A DNA stretch of 64,000 nt from Antennarius striatus (Eukaryota; Chordata; Actinopteri; Lophiiformes; Antennariidae). Below, in pieces: positions 1 to 9,955 of this stretch. Every line of letters begins with the position of its first letter. The stretch's first letter is position 1. The stretch covers positions 2,050,501 to 2,114,500 of the forward strand of contig NC_090798.1 in assembly GCF_040054535.1 (NCBI RefSeq), given 5' to 3'. The notes below the pieces were generated by a model, which saw only the letters and a list, made by a program, of their open reading frames with translations, had not been told where the DNA came from and searched no databases. Made by a program: the position numbers and the translations under genes.

Positions 1-732
1 TTAAGATCCTATTGCTGAATAAGGTGAAAGTGAGGAATTACTAAACACAAATTGCGCGATATTCACGTATTTGAACAAGCTGAAAAATTGGTTTCTTGGG
101 AAACCAAGAAAATGATTATTAACTCAGCATTAGTAGTACTTTTCCATAAATATTTGACTTGCCTCCTGATCAACAAACACTGGTCATGATGCTTGGATGA
201 AGCACTTGTCGCCTCCCTGGCTCGCACAAAGAAAAGGGGTCAGTGTTAAAATAGTTCCGCCAATCAGAGCAGCCCACGTTTCTGGACAAACACGGAAGTG
301 TGAGATGTGGACCAATCAAAGGCATTTATTGCAGAAAGAGGAAAGCCAGACGTTGCCTCCGGTCTGGAAGGTTTCGTTGACTCATCAAAGGGAGTCAGCT
401 GTTAAACTTAGCCTCACTATGTTAACTGAAGGTATTTTAGCATTGAATGTAAAACAATTAGTCCCTTCTGTGCGGAGGAGCACATTTAAATCGCCACAAT
501 TTTATCAGGAACCACTCAGCTGCCGAATTTCCACACGGACTACTGTCAGACCGGGACCGTAAATAATATACAGTCGTCGCTGTTTTTGCGTTTCGGCAGC
601 GGTAAAACGATGATTTAGTGTTAAATATAAAAGGACAAAAAAAAAACAGCATTTCAATGAATAAAACTTTTTGTACCAGTTGACGTGTGAGCAGAGCCGC
701 TAAGTATTTCGCTTCCAGTTTGGAAAGTGTGG
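1..732 (+). promoter_or_regulatory. dnajc3: Upstream region and 5' UTR of dnajc3
   Basis: I see no protein-coding gene here. The stretch carries the promoter and 5' UTR of dnajc3. It contains an exact ER-stress element at 260-278 (listed separately), a second CCAAT box at 312-316, and a TGACGTGT motif at 681-688 that resembles the UPRE/ATF6 core. The transcription start cannot be placed from sequence alone. The open frame at 197-562 has no recognisable domain and is treated as chance. Confidence 0.6.
260..278 (+). promoter_or_regulatory. ER stress response element (ERSE-I)
   Basis: The sequence reads CCAAT (260-264), nine spacer bases (265-273), then CCACG (274-278). This matches the ERSE consensus CCAAT-N9-CCACG bound by NF-Y and ATF6/XBP1. 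It lies 455 bp upstream of the dnajc3 start codon. DNAJC3/P58IPK is a known unfolded-protein-response target, so position and motif agree. Occupancy is inferred. Confidence 0.8.
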
Positions 733-3700
733 ATGATTTCAGTGATGGATTCGTGTCGGCCGACGGGACTCAGCGGGCTCCTGTGTTCCCTTTCCCTGCT
801 GTGTGTCATCCTGGACATCCAGCTGGACGGTAAGGCCGGTGTTACGAAGTTAAATGACTTTTAAAATACTTGTAATACCTTAGGTTACATGTACATAGCT
901 TGAATATTGTGTCAGCTTTCTAACCTGCTTTTGAATGCTGCCCGGATGAGGTGACACTAATGGTATCGCCACCTTTCTGACATTGACCCCATGCTAATTC
1001 ACACATGTGACTAGTTTACAGACACACAAGGTCCCCAGTGTGTTGCTTAGAAACCTACTTTTGACAACAAGACATTCATTATCTCAGTTAATCTAACGTA
1101 CATATGTTAACTTCTAAGGTTGCAGGTATGGAATGAAATCTACTGCGTCTTAATGCTTTTTAATTTACAGTATTTTCTGCAGTATAAGGCGCATCCAAAG
1201 CCTTTCATTTTCTCAAAAACCAACAGTTTGTCTTATAGTCCAGTGCGCCTTATAGTGTGGAGAATACTGTATGTATTACAATTATTTGTTACGTAAAATA
1301 CAGATATTTTTGGATCTTTTATGAGTTCTAAACACACTTTTTAATCCTTCTGATTCACAACTTTAATATTATGATGTTTAAAATGTCAAAACCCTGATAA
1401 GACAGACCACATTAAAAGACAATGTGATCTGCGGTTATAATTTACTTGAGCTGGCTGACTCGCTGATGTATTTGCAGTGAGGCTCAAGTTTGGTTTTATG
1501 TTTCAGGCGTCTTGGGGGCAACGCATGTGGAGATCGAGCACCACTTGGAGATGGGTCGCAAACTCTTGGCTGCCGGTCAGCTTGCTGAGGCCTTGTCCCA
1601 CTACCACTCGGCTGTGGGTAAGGTTACACGCAGATATGCAGACACCCAAATGCCGAGACACATTTATGTTCCCGGGCCCGACTGACATTTTCAAGCTGCG
1701 TCGTGACTCCACTAACCTCTTATTACATCTGTCCACCTAGATGAGGAGTTTCTTGTCTTGTCATTCCAGAGGGAGACTCTAAGAATTACCTGACTTTCTA
1801 TAAGCGAGCTGCAGTGTTCTTGGCAATGGGAAAATCCAAATCTGCCCTGCCAGACCTAACCAAAGCTATCCAGCTTAAACCTGATTTCCTTGCTGTAAGT
1901 CCACTTTGTCACAACAAGCAAGAAAAAAATTTCCACTTGTGTTTTTTGTGATGTTTCTGTATCTTTTCTCTTTACATTCCTGCACTTTTAGGCCAGGATG
2001 CAGAGAGGGAATATCCTGTTAAAGCAAGGTAACACACAGGATGCCAGGGAGGATTTTGAAGCAGTGGTAAGTTAGTCCTAAATCGCTGCTGCTGTCCTTC
2101 CAGAAATCGGATTGAAACGCCCAGAATGATGTTTGTGGTTAAAGGAATCTCTCTTTTATCCTTTTTGCTCTCTTAGCTGCATCGCTCTCCGGAGAACGAG
2201 GAAGCTCAGGAGCAGCTGATGAAGACCAACGAGCTGGAAGAGCTGCAGGAGGAGGCCCGTGACGCCTACCACCACGGGGACTATAGTGCTACCATCAACT
2301 TCTTAGAGAGAGTCATTGAGGTGTGTGACAGCTCTGGGATGGAGTAGGGTGATAGCAGCTACGGTTTGCATTTAAAGCCCTTCCATTACATTTTCTTCAA
2401 CGCTGCAATATCTTCCTAGCTTTATGGTTGGACTGTTTAACATAATATTTTAAATATCTGTCCATAAAATCTGCAGAAAGGAGGCTTGAATGCTTTTTCC
2501 TGTTGAGATGAATTATTTTGCTTGTCTCTTCACCCTCTTTTAAAAGTTTCCATCTTCTCCAGATCTCTCCCTGGGATCCAGAGTCCCGGGAGCTTCGTGC
2601 AGAATGTTACATCCGAATGGGGGATCCACAGAAGGCCATCCAGGACTTGACGCCAACCACGAGGTTACGTAATGACAACCGGGCCGCCTTCCTGAAGCTC
2701 AGCATGCTGCACTACAGCCTCGGGGAACACCACGATTCTCTCAAGTAAGGCTTTCCCTGACGCTAAAATGCTTGGATTTTCTTTTTTTAAGAGCTCCTGC
2801 TTCACCTCCTTGTTCTGCTGCGATCGACATCGACTCTTAAGTCTTCGTTCCTTCCGTCTGTTTCTGTTCAGTCACATCCGAGAGTGTCTGAGGCTGGATC
2901 AGGATGACAAAGAATGTTTCAGTCATTACAAGCAGGTGAAAAAACTCAGCAAGCAGCTGGACTCAGCAGAGGAGCTCATTAAAATGGAGAGGTGGGTGTT
3001 TCTTTGTGAATTCTACACGTTTGTTTCTTAAACCATCATCTTTGAAAAAGGATACGTGCTTTAAAATATGTCTCCATTTGAGACGGAAATGCTGATTTAG
3101 AGTTGATAAGATGAAAAGCAGCAGAATTATATGCAGTTTTGAAACATGAATGGTTTTAGAGGTTTGATGGGTCAAGATCACAACTTTCATGCAATCCCCT
3201 TGACTTGTTTTTTTTTACTGGATTTTCTCCTTAACAACAACTAGGTATGAGGAAGCTATTGATAAGTACGAGTCTGTGATGAAGACGGAGCCAAATGTCC
3301 TACACTACACCAACCTAGCCAAAGAGAGGATCTGCTACTGCCTCGTAAAGGTGAGTCAGAGATGAGGATCTTGGTCCGTTCTGCGTCGTTGTCGTTGAGC
3401 CACACATTTACTGATCAACAGGAAAACTTTTTAGGTTGTGTGACAAACAGAACTCTCTTCTGACACATTATTCATCTCTTTTAACACTTGTAGATTAAGT
3501 TGGCTCATGAGGCGATAGACGTGTGTTCGGAGGCCCACCAGAGAGACCCCCGGAATGTCAACATCCTTCGAGACCGAGCGGAGGCTTACATCTTAAACCA
3601 GGAATATGAGAAAGGTAAGAAAATGAAACAGGACTTGTGTCAAAATATATTTTATTTTGCGATTTCTTTGTGTTTAGAAAGAAAACATACCAGGACAGAG

Positions 3701-4427
3701 AAAATTGTTATAGTTTATTAAAGTCCAGATGCAATCGGAGCAGCAGATGTCATTCATATATTTTACAATATGTGTTTGTTTTAGCCGTGGAGGACTACCA
3801 GGAGGCGAGAGAGTTTGAGGACAACCAGGAAATAAGAGAAGGGTTGGAACGAGCGCAGAAACTGCTCAAAGTCTCCCGTAAGAGGGATTATTACAAGATC
3901 CTTGGTGTCAGCAGGTAACTGATTTGCTTAATATTTGGCAAAAAGAAGCGTACTTAATCCATCCATCTAACTCTCTTAAACGTTGTTCCCCTCAGGAATG
4001 CAAATAAGCAGGAAATCATCAAAGCATACAGGAAGTTAGCACAGCAGTGGCACCCCGACAACTTCCAGTCTGAGGCCGAGAAGAAAGACGCAGAGAAGAA
4101 GTTTATTGACATCGCTTCAGCGAAGGAGGTCCTCACCGACCCGGGTTAGTGGGCATTTATTCAGTCACACATTTTGAAAAAAAATGGCATTCATGCCAAG
4201 AGTTGGATAAAAAGATTGATGTTTACCTCAGTTTACCTTTTACCGTCTTAAATTTGTCTGTTGTCTCCAACATCTCTTCAGAAATGAGGCAGAAGTTTGA
4301 CGCAGGGGAGGATCCCTTGGACCCAGAGAACCAGCAGGGTGGAGGGGGCAGAGAACAGGCCTGGCCTTTCCACTTCGATCCCTTTCAGTCCGGCGGCAGC
4401 TTCCACTTCAAGTTCCACCATAACTAG
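733..4427 (+). CDS. dnajc3: DnaJ homolog subfamily C member 3 (P58IPK), 12 exons, 501 aa
   Basis: This is an ER-lumenal Hsp40 co-chaperone that binds unfolded clients through TPR repeats and recruits BiP/HSPA5 through a J domain. It was also described as an inhibitor of PERK and PKR. Spliced exons: 733-829, 1507-1617, 1770-1894, 1992-2066, 2177-2320, 2563-2744, 2872-2991, 3245-3350, 3494-3614, 3785-3914, 3996-4144, 4282-4427. All junctions are GT-AG and the phases agree, giving 501 aa (human 504). Residues about 10-30 form a hydrophobic signal peptide. TPR repeats fill about 35-390. The J domain starts at RDYYKILGV (about 394) with the HPD triad at 423-425, and the Gly-rich tail ends in FHFKFHHN, as in orthologues. 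There is an in-frame ATG at 745 as well; 733 is the longer choice. Fish carry dnajc3a and dnajc3b, and I cannot tell which this is. Confidence 0.96.
1168..1269. mobile_element. Short palindromic MITE in dnajc3 intron 1
   Basis: A 102-bp element has inverted ends: CAGTATTTTC on the left, and a right end whose reverse complement is CAGTATTCTC. Inside these is a second inverted match, CTATAAGGCGCA-like on both arms. A TA dinucleotide flanks it on each side (1166-1167 and 1270-1271). TA target duplications and a CAGT start are typical of Tc1/mariner-superfamily (pogo/Tigger-like) non-autonomous elements. It has no coding capacity. The superfamily is inferred from the termini only. Confidence 0.6.
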
Positions 4428-5725
4428 AGAGGACTCGATGGACTCGAGCGACGTCGGGACACCCGGGCGAAATCAGTCGCGGAGTCATAGACAAGTCTTC
4501 CTCAGAACTTGTGCGTTACCGTGGATACAGTTTTGTTGATTACTTGAAAGGTTGATTTTTAATACAGTGGGGGAAAAATGACCGCAAAAATACAGAAGTA
4601 AAACCGTGGCGACGGTCGGATGAACTTTTTGCTGCGGTCGGAGGAAATGAAGTCTTGACTTTTTGATCCTTTTTGAAATGAACAGGTGGTGGTTGGAAGC
4701 AGTCAGGTGGGACTTTCAGGGTGTCTGCTCTTATTACTTCTTTATTTGTGCCATTTTTGAACCTTTTATGAAGAACTCAATTTTTTTTTCACACACTCCT
4801 GCTTCGACAAAAATAGGATTGTCGATTTCTGCTCAGTTTTCTTTTGAAAAGAATTCTACATTTACTGATCTCGGCCTGTATTTTTGACCATGTCAAACCT
4901 ACTCCGAACGAGACAAACAAGCTTTTGATGCATGACGGGGTTTTTTTTTTTTTTAATTAAAGGAAATTTAAATAGTGTTTTGGAAGTCCTATGGATCTCA
5001 AATCAGTGCTGCTGTGATTGTTTCAGATTCTTTTTTTATTTTGTGCAGCCGTCTCATTGGAATCTTTTGTGACTTCAAATACTTGTGCAGAAATATGCTT
5101 CCAGCTATATTAACTTGGTTAAAACTCACAATACTAACGCGGTCTTAAAGATACTTGGGAGTTGATGTCAGAAGGTGTCATTTTGTTCTCGGTCACTCAT
5201 TTCAAAGAAAACGTTTGGAAACTAGCCTTACATCTGAAAAAACTCCCCCCCAACACTCCATTTGTTCTCACTCCTGAAATATTACTGGTTTCTTAAATCC
5301 TTTTAAAGACTCCTTTAATGTGTCTTCAGTGGATATCTGAGCGCCTCATTTAGAAGGAGTTTACAGAATGTATATAATTTATAAATGGTATATTCCCACT
5401 TTCAAAACTAAACCTTTAAATGCCAACTTTTGTAAATAAGACCTCAGTTTTACATGTGAGTTTAACTGTAAGTTATTATTTTGAATATTTGAATTTTGGA
5501 CTCAAACTTAAGTTATTTTTTTTTTCCAGGAATGGCCGAAGGATTGTAACGTCTTTGAATCTATCCACTGCTTGATTGTGTGAACCAAATGTATCGAGCT
5601 CTTTGTATTTAAATCGATTGAGTGGGGAAGGTTTGGTTTCTGGGTTTTCTGCTTTTAGTGGCTTCAGTTTTACTGCTGCCAAACCGACTGAGCTGATATG
5701 CTCAAATTAAAGATGTTAAAAGCTC
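4428..5725 (+). other. dnajc3: 3' UTR of dnajc3
   Basis: T-rich non-coding sequence follows the stop codon. The most plausible poly(A) signal is ATTAAA at 5706-5711, which puts the mRNA end near 5725. An earlier ATTAAA near 4957 could give a shorter form. No other gene was seen here. Confidence 0.55.
5706..5711 (+). terminator. dnajc3: Putative poly(A) signal ATTAAA of dnajc3
   Basis: This common hexamer variant lies about 1.28 kb after the dnajc3 stop codon and before the convergent naa38 gene. The assignment is by position only. Confidence 0.4.
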
Positions 5726-6306
5726 AGAGTTGTCTTAATTCTTGATGCACATATACAACAGGCAGTGAAAACAGCATAATATAAGTTAAATATGAATTGA
5801 TGTTGATCTTCACTGATATTTATCTCAGACTTTTGAAATTTAAGAGGAATTAGAAATATGCTGCATTCCAATAACGCTTTAAAAAAAGCCACAGATATGA
5901 GAAACAGGCTCAAAAAGAATTCAAGAGGTACTTTTTTTTTTAAATTCCAAGACTTTTTCCTGTCAAAACCTTGATTGTAAAACCAGTTCAACGCTCATGA
6001 ACATGAAGCACTTGTTACATCATATTCAACTAATACAAATGAACCCAAATAAAAGCTGAAATCAGAGTCCTTTTTTGTGACAAAATCTCAAATACAGCAA
6101 TATTTTTCAAAGCTTATGAAACAGACCTTTGTGAAACAGAAATGAGAAAACCTTTCCTCAGGACACCATTTCAAGCCATGAGAAAACGGCTAAATCCACA
6201 AAGTGGACACAGGAGTCCACTATTTTATCCACAGAGGTGAAATGATCTCAGTCTAAGTCGTCCAGCTGACCCACTGAGTCTCTGAGTTCTGCATGTGGTT
6301 CAAACA
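5726..6306 (-). other. naa38: Convergent intergenic region and naa38 3' UTR
   Basis: This is AT-rich non-coding DNA between the tail-to-tail genes dnajc3 and naa38. The right part must hold the naa38 3' UTR. I could not choose a convincing poly(A) signal on the - strand. No coding signal was found. Confidence 0.45.
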
Positions 6307-7420
6307 TCAATGGTTGGCTCCAAATCCTTGCGAGTCTTCCAAACTGTCTGCCTCAACTTCAATGGATACTATGTGGTGTCCTGGAATCATGGCCAGGCCC
6401 AGGACTCTGGGTTCCCCCTGGGAAAATGTGTCTGAAGACAAACAGGGATAAAGCAGACCATCATGAATACTGCCAAGGTTGACTGAGGTTTTTGTCACAC
6501 ACACAAGAAATACTCTGGTTAATAGAATGTTGCAGCATGCATGCATTTCCTATAATTTTCCAGCTTCATCCTATTCACCATGAGTTTCCACTCACCGGTG
6601 GACTTGAGGAACTCCTGAGCCGACCCGAGGATGACGTTACAGTCTCGGTCTGTGCAGAGGAAAAGTCCAACTAACGTCCGTCCATCAGTCATGCGGATCC
6701 TCATGTTCTTGTTCAGGAGTCCATCTAGTCTCAGTCTGGCTTGTGATGATGAGGAGACTTCTGACGGTTCCTGGGTTTTGACAGAAACAGAGCAGAACGA
6801 TTAAAACAACATTTAATGATGAAAGAAGCTGGAAAAACTCGAAGCTGTTTGCATCTGATGAGTCTCTAATCTGGGCAACAGCAGAGGCCCGTAGATCAAA
6901 TGTAGCTTTTAGCTTTTCCAGTAATTGACATAGCTAATACGAACACTGTGCCTATTAATAAGAATTTGTGCACGCATGAGAAGTCCTAGCTACTATTCAA
7001 TGATTAATAATAATGGTGTTCCGATGCTATAAACAATTACTAGCAACTATGCTGGATCGGGATATTAGCAATCTATTACAGTATTTATTACCATATCTGT
7101 ATCTAGGAAACAGTACTTTGACTTTGTTGGTATAAATCTAGCTCAATCTTTGACGTTCACATGTATACTGTACGAAATAATCAGTCAGTAGCCATCATTT
7201 TCATAGTTTGCATTGATGATTGATCAGTTCCATTAGCGAGCTAACTCGTTAGCAAGTACTGTATAAGTGTACACATGAACGGTGATTAAAGATCGTGAAT
7301 GTTTTTATATAAATCAATTAATCCTTCTCTTTAACGCCCCATACAACGTGTAATTCTGGGAAAAAAAAGTCGAATACAAACATGAGTTGAAGGACCATTT
7401 TCTTCAATCATCGTTAGCAT
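6307..7420 (-). CDS. naa38: N-alpha-acetyltransferase 38, NatC auxiliary subunit (LSMD1)
   Basis: This is the small Sm-like (LSM) fold subunit of the NatC complex (NAA30-NAA35-NAA38), which acetylates N-termini such as Met-Leu and Met-Ile on nascent chains. Coding exons on the - strand, in transcript order: 7420 (or 7411)-7382, 6770-6596, 6431-6307. Exon 2 encodes the highly conserved [13 protein letters not shown] and [19 protein letters not shown]; exon 3 encodes [21 protein letters not shown]. The stop codon is at 6309-6307. The last two exons are certain. Exon 1 (M-L-T-M-I-E-E-N-G...) is assigned because it aligns with the human MLLREENG start, has a GTTTGT donor and keeps the frame. Predicted length is 109-112 aa against 125 in human. 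The gene lies tail-to-tail with dnajc3. Confidence 0.92.
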
Positions 7421-7814
7421 CCCTCCTTCCTCTCAGTTTACGTTTACTGACGGAGGAATTTTACTGACGGACCAGCCAAACCGGAAACATCCCGCCTTCC
7501 TTTTAAGGCAACAGTACACAATTCACCATAACGGACGCAGAAGCGTAATCTTCTTTTTACATTCGCTTTGATTTTTGATGTCATCTTAAATTTTTTTTGA
7601 CAATTCTATCCTTTATGCTATTGTATTACTCGATGGTGCGTGGATTCATGTTATCAGAAGAACGATTTGTGTTCTTCTTATAACAGGAATCCACATTTGG
7701 GCTAATACTGCGCTGATTCAATTAGTGGAAATTGTGGTTTCAATAAATTAATCACGGTCGTCTGCCACTTTACCAATAAAACTAATTTTGACATAAAAAT
7801 CGAAAAAGTTAGTT
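7421..7814. other. naa38 upstream region
   Basis: Non-coding DNA lies between naa38 exon 1 and the first tRNA gene. It must contain the naa38 promoter on the - strand (probably 7430-7520, where the sequence is least AT-rich). No coding exon was recognised. Confidence 0.4.
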
Positions 7815-7887
7815 CGCCCAACGTGGGGCTCGAACCCACGACCCTGAGATTAAGAGTCTCATGCTCTACCGACTGAGCTAGCCGGGC
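7815..7887 (-). tRNA. tRNA-Lys (CTT)
   Basis: The reverse strand folds as a full cloverleaf. The acceptor stem is GCCCGGC paired with GTTGGGC, allowing G-T pairs. The D-arm reads TAGCTCAGTCGGTAGAGC, the anticodon loop holds CTT (genomic AAG at 7852-7854), and the T-arm reads GTGGGTTCGAGCCCCAC. There is no intron. The discriminator base is G. A run of five T on the coding strand (genomic 7803-7807) supplies the RNA polymerase III terminator. Confidence 0.97.
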
Positions 7888-8195
7888 ATTGACTGTGATG
7901 GATCCAAATCTATAGTTATACCATCCACATACAGAACCGCGGAACAGTTGACATAAATTTTCTCCACAGCGTAGCCGGTCTCATCACAGATAGTGTAAAG
8001 AGCTCTGACGTCATCCAGCTAAGGTTTGTCCGGACCGTGGACGTGTTCCAGGCATGTTCATCTGGGAGGAGACCCAGATACCCACGACCCTGGAGAGATT
8101 GAGCTTCCCTGCTCAAACTGCTGCCCCTTGGTCAGGATAAACAGCTGAAAAAGAACGAACGATGATTGAAGATTATTTAAAAGAACAAAACACTT

Positions 8196-8212
8196 CGTCC
8201 CTGGGTGGGCTC

Positions 8213-8263
<51 letters not shown>

Positions 8264-8269
8264 AGAGAC
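8196..8269 (-). tRNA. tRNA-Asn (GTT), copy 1
   Basis: The reverse strand gives a complete cloverleaf starting GTCTCTGTGGCGCAATCGG. Its anticodon is GTT (genomic AAC at 8233-8235) and its T-arm reads GGTGGTTCGAGCCCACC. A TTTT terminator follows (genomic 8187-8190). The 73 cloverleaf bases are identical to the copy at 8552-8625, which lies in the opposite orientation 282 bp away. Confidence 0.97.
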
Positions 8270-8551
8270 TTGCACATTTCCCGGCCACCGTACATCAGAG
8301 TCTTGATAGTGACACACTTTCCGTATTTTCGTAACGTTTCACGTTACTCTCCCCTACTCATTCACCTGTCATACGCTCATTCACCAACTCAACAGGACGA
8401 GGAGAGCGGTTGCTATATTGAGCTGCTCGTGTTTCGAGGTGGAAACCCCAAACCAGGGTCACATTGGTGAACACACATTCACCATCCCCACAGCGTCAAT
8501 ATCTGTATGGTGAAATGTATATATTAGATACACCGGCTGTCCTTCATATCT

Positions 8552-8557
8552 GTCTCT

Positions 8558-8608
<51 letters not shown>

Positions 8609-8625
8609 GAGCCCACCCAGGGACG
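8552..8625 (+). tRNA. tRNA-Asn (GTT), copy 2
   Basis: The forward strand gives the same cloverleaf as copy 1, with anticodon GTT at 8586-8588 and a TTTT terminator at 8632-8635. Together with copy 1 it forms a divergent, perfect inverted repeat. This suggests recent local duplication or gene conversion. Confidence 0.97.
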
Positions 8626-8765
8626 GTGAGCTTTTGGTTTTCTATGAAAATTGTCAATAATGACTGCGTCCTCATCCCTTATTTTTTGCATTTTGGATAC
8701 AAATACGTCGCAAAGGCAGATTTACTAGTCTTCACGGAATAATACAATTCCATTCAAAGAGTTAC

Positions 8766-8906
<141 letters not shown>

Positions 8907-9090
8907 CTTTATTAATCCCAGAGGAAATTGCACATATCCACTGCTCAGGCATTACATATGAATAAATAGTGGATAAAAAGAAACACTGACACCAAAGGAC
9001 ATAACACAAGACATACACTACACTAGCACACACATGTAGCATTAACAGCACACTGGTATTTAGTCCTATGTATGTTACGCTGCACACAGT
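8907..9090 (-). mobile_element. 3' end fragment of a non-LTR retrotransposon
   Basis: Read on the - strand, the fragment ends ...TTTCCTCTGGGATTAATAAAGTA and then runs into (TATC)n. This is the usual 3' end of fish LINE-type elements with a microsatellite tail. The family (Rex/L2/RTE type) cannot be fixed by eye and the inner boundary is approximate. No reverse transcriptase coding sequence remains. Confidence 0.55.
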
Positions 9091-9268
9091 TGTTTGTCAA
9101 ATTTTGTGTTTTTCAATGTAGTGGATGTAGAATTGTAGAATTGTGTGTCTGTTTTTGTGAAGTAGGTCTCATTGATGATGTTTTGATGTGTACTTGTATG
9201 TTGTGGTGTAATCTGTGGATTTATCTAATGTCTAACGTCCAATATTTTACCCTTAGTATACAGTATAT

Positions 9269-9410
<142 letters not shown>

Positions 9411-9435
9411 CAGAGGATATAGTGCATACGTAATT

Positions 9436-9466
9436 TCATTCAGGATCAATAAAATATCTATCTTTT
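9436..9466 (+). mobile_element. Second retrotransposon 3' tail, opposite orientation
   Basis: CAGGATCAATAAAATATCTATCT matches the GGGATYAATAAAGTATCTATC-type end seen inverted at 8907. Two tails facing outwards around the TG tract suggest nested or fused insertions. The 5' extent is unclear. Confidence 0.4.
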
Positions 9467-9838
9467 AGAAACAAACTTTTGTACATCAGAGTAATCTATG
9501 TAATGATCACAATTGTTTTTTTATTATTGCTTGTACGCACAAACCACCACAGGATGGCGCTCTTTCCCTAAAATAGAGCGCATGTTTGTAAATTGAGCTT
9601 GTTGGGAGAACTTCTACCGCATTTCAACCAGTTTTACTTCATAACAGCGTAAAGATGAACGGTTTGTGTGTTTCGAGTCTCATCTGAAGCGTTCACTAAA
9701 TTCACGTAACATAAATCTCCTTTATTTACAGCGTGCGACGAGCTACGACCAAGACCACGTGACCAAATGCGGAACTTGTCCGGGGAGAAAGTGTAGCTGA
9801 GACGGGAGGAGGAGAGAGGTCGGTGCAGGCGGAGTGTC

Positions 9839-9955
9839 GAGCTGCTCGTGTTTCGAGCTGGACTCACAGAACCAGGCGCTTTCACAGCGGTAAATATTAT
9901 TTATTTGCGCAAGTTGGAGAACGAGTTTCACGCGTCCGGAGAGAAATAGCCGGAG
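9839..9955 (+). other. adissp: Probable non-coding first exon of adissp
   Basis: A GC-rich block ends in CGGAG followed by a consensus donor GTAAGC at 9956. The next acceptor on this strand with a matching leader is at 12280/12281, directly before the adissp start codon. The start of the exon is approximate and the true transcription start may lie further left (9740-9840). Part of the block is repeated at 8419-8465. Confidence 0.5.

Noticed and set aside
197-562. 121-codon frame upstream of dnajc3
   Set aside because: It overlaps the promoter with the ERSE and CCAAT boxes, contains no recognisable domain, and is not joined to dnajc3 exons.
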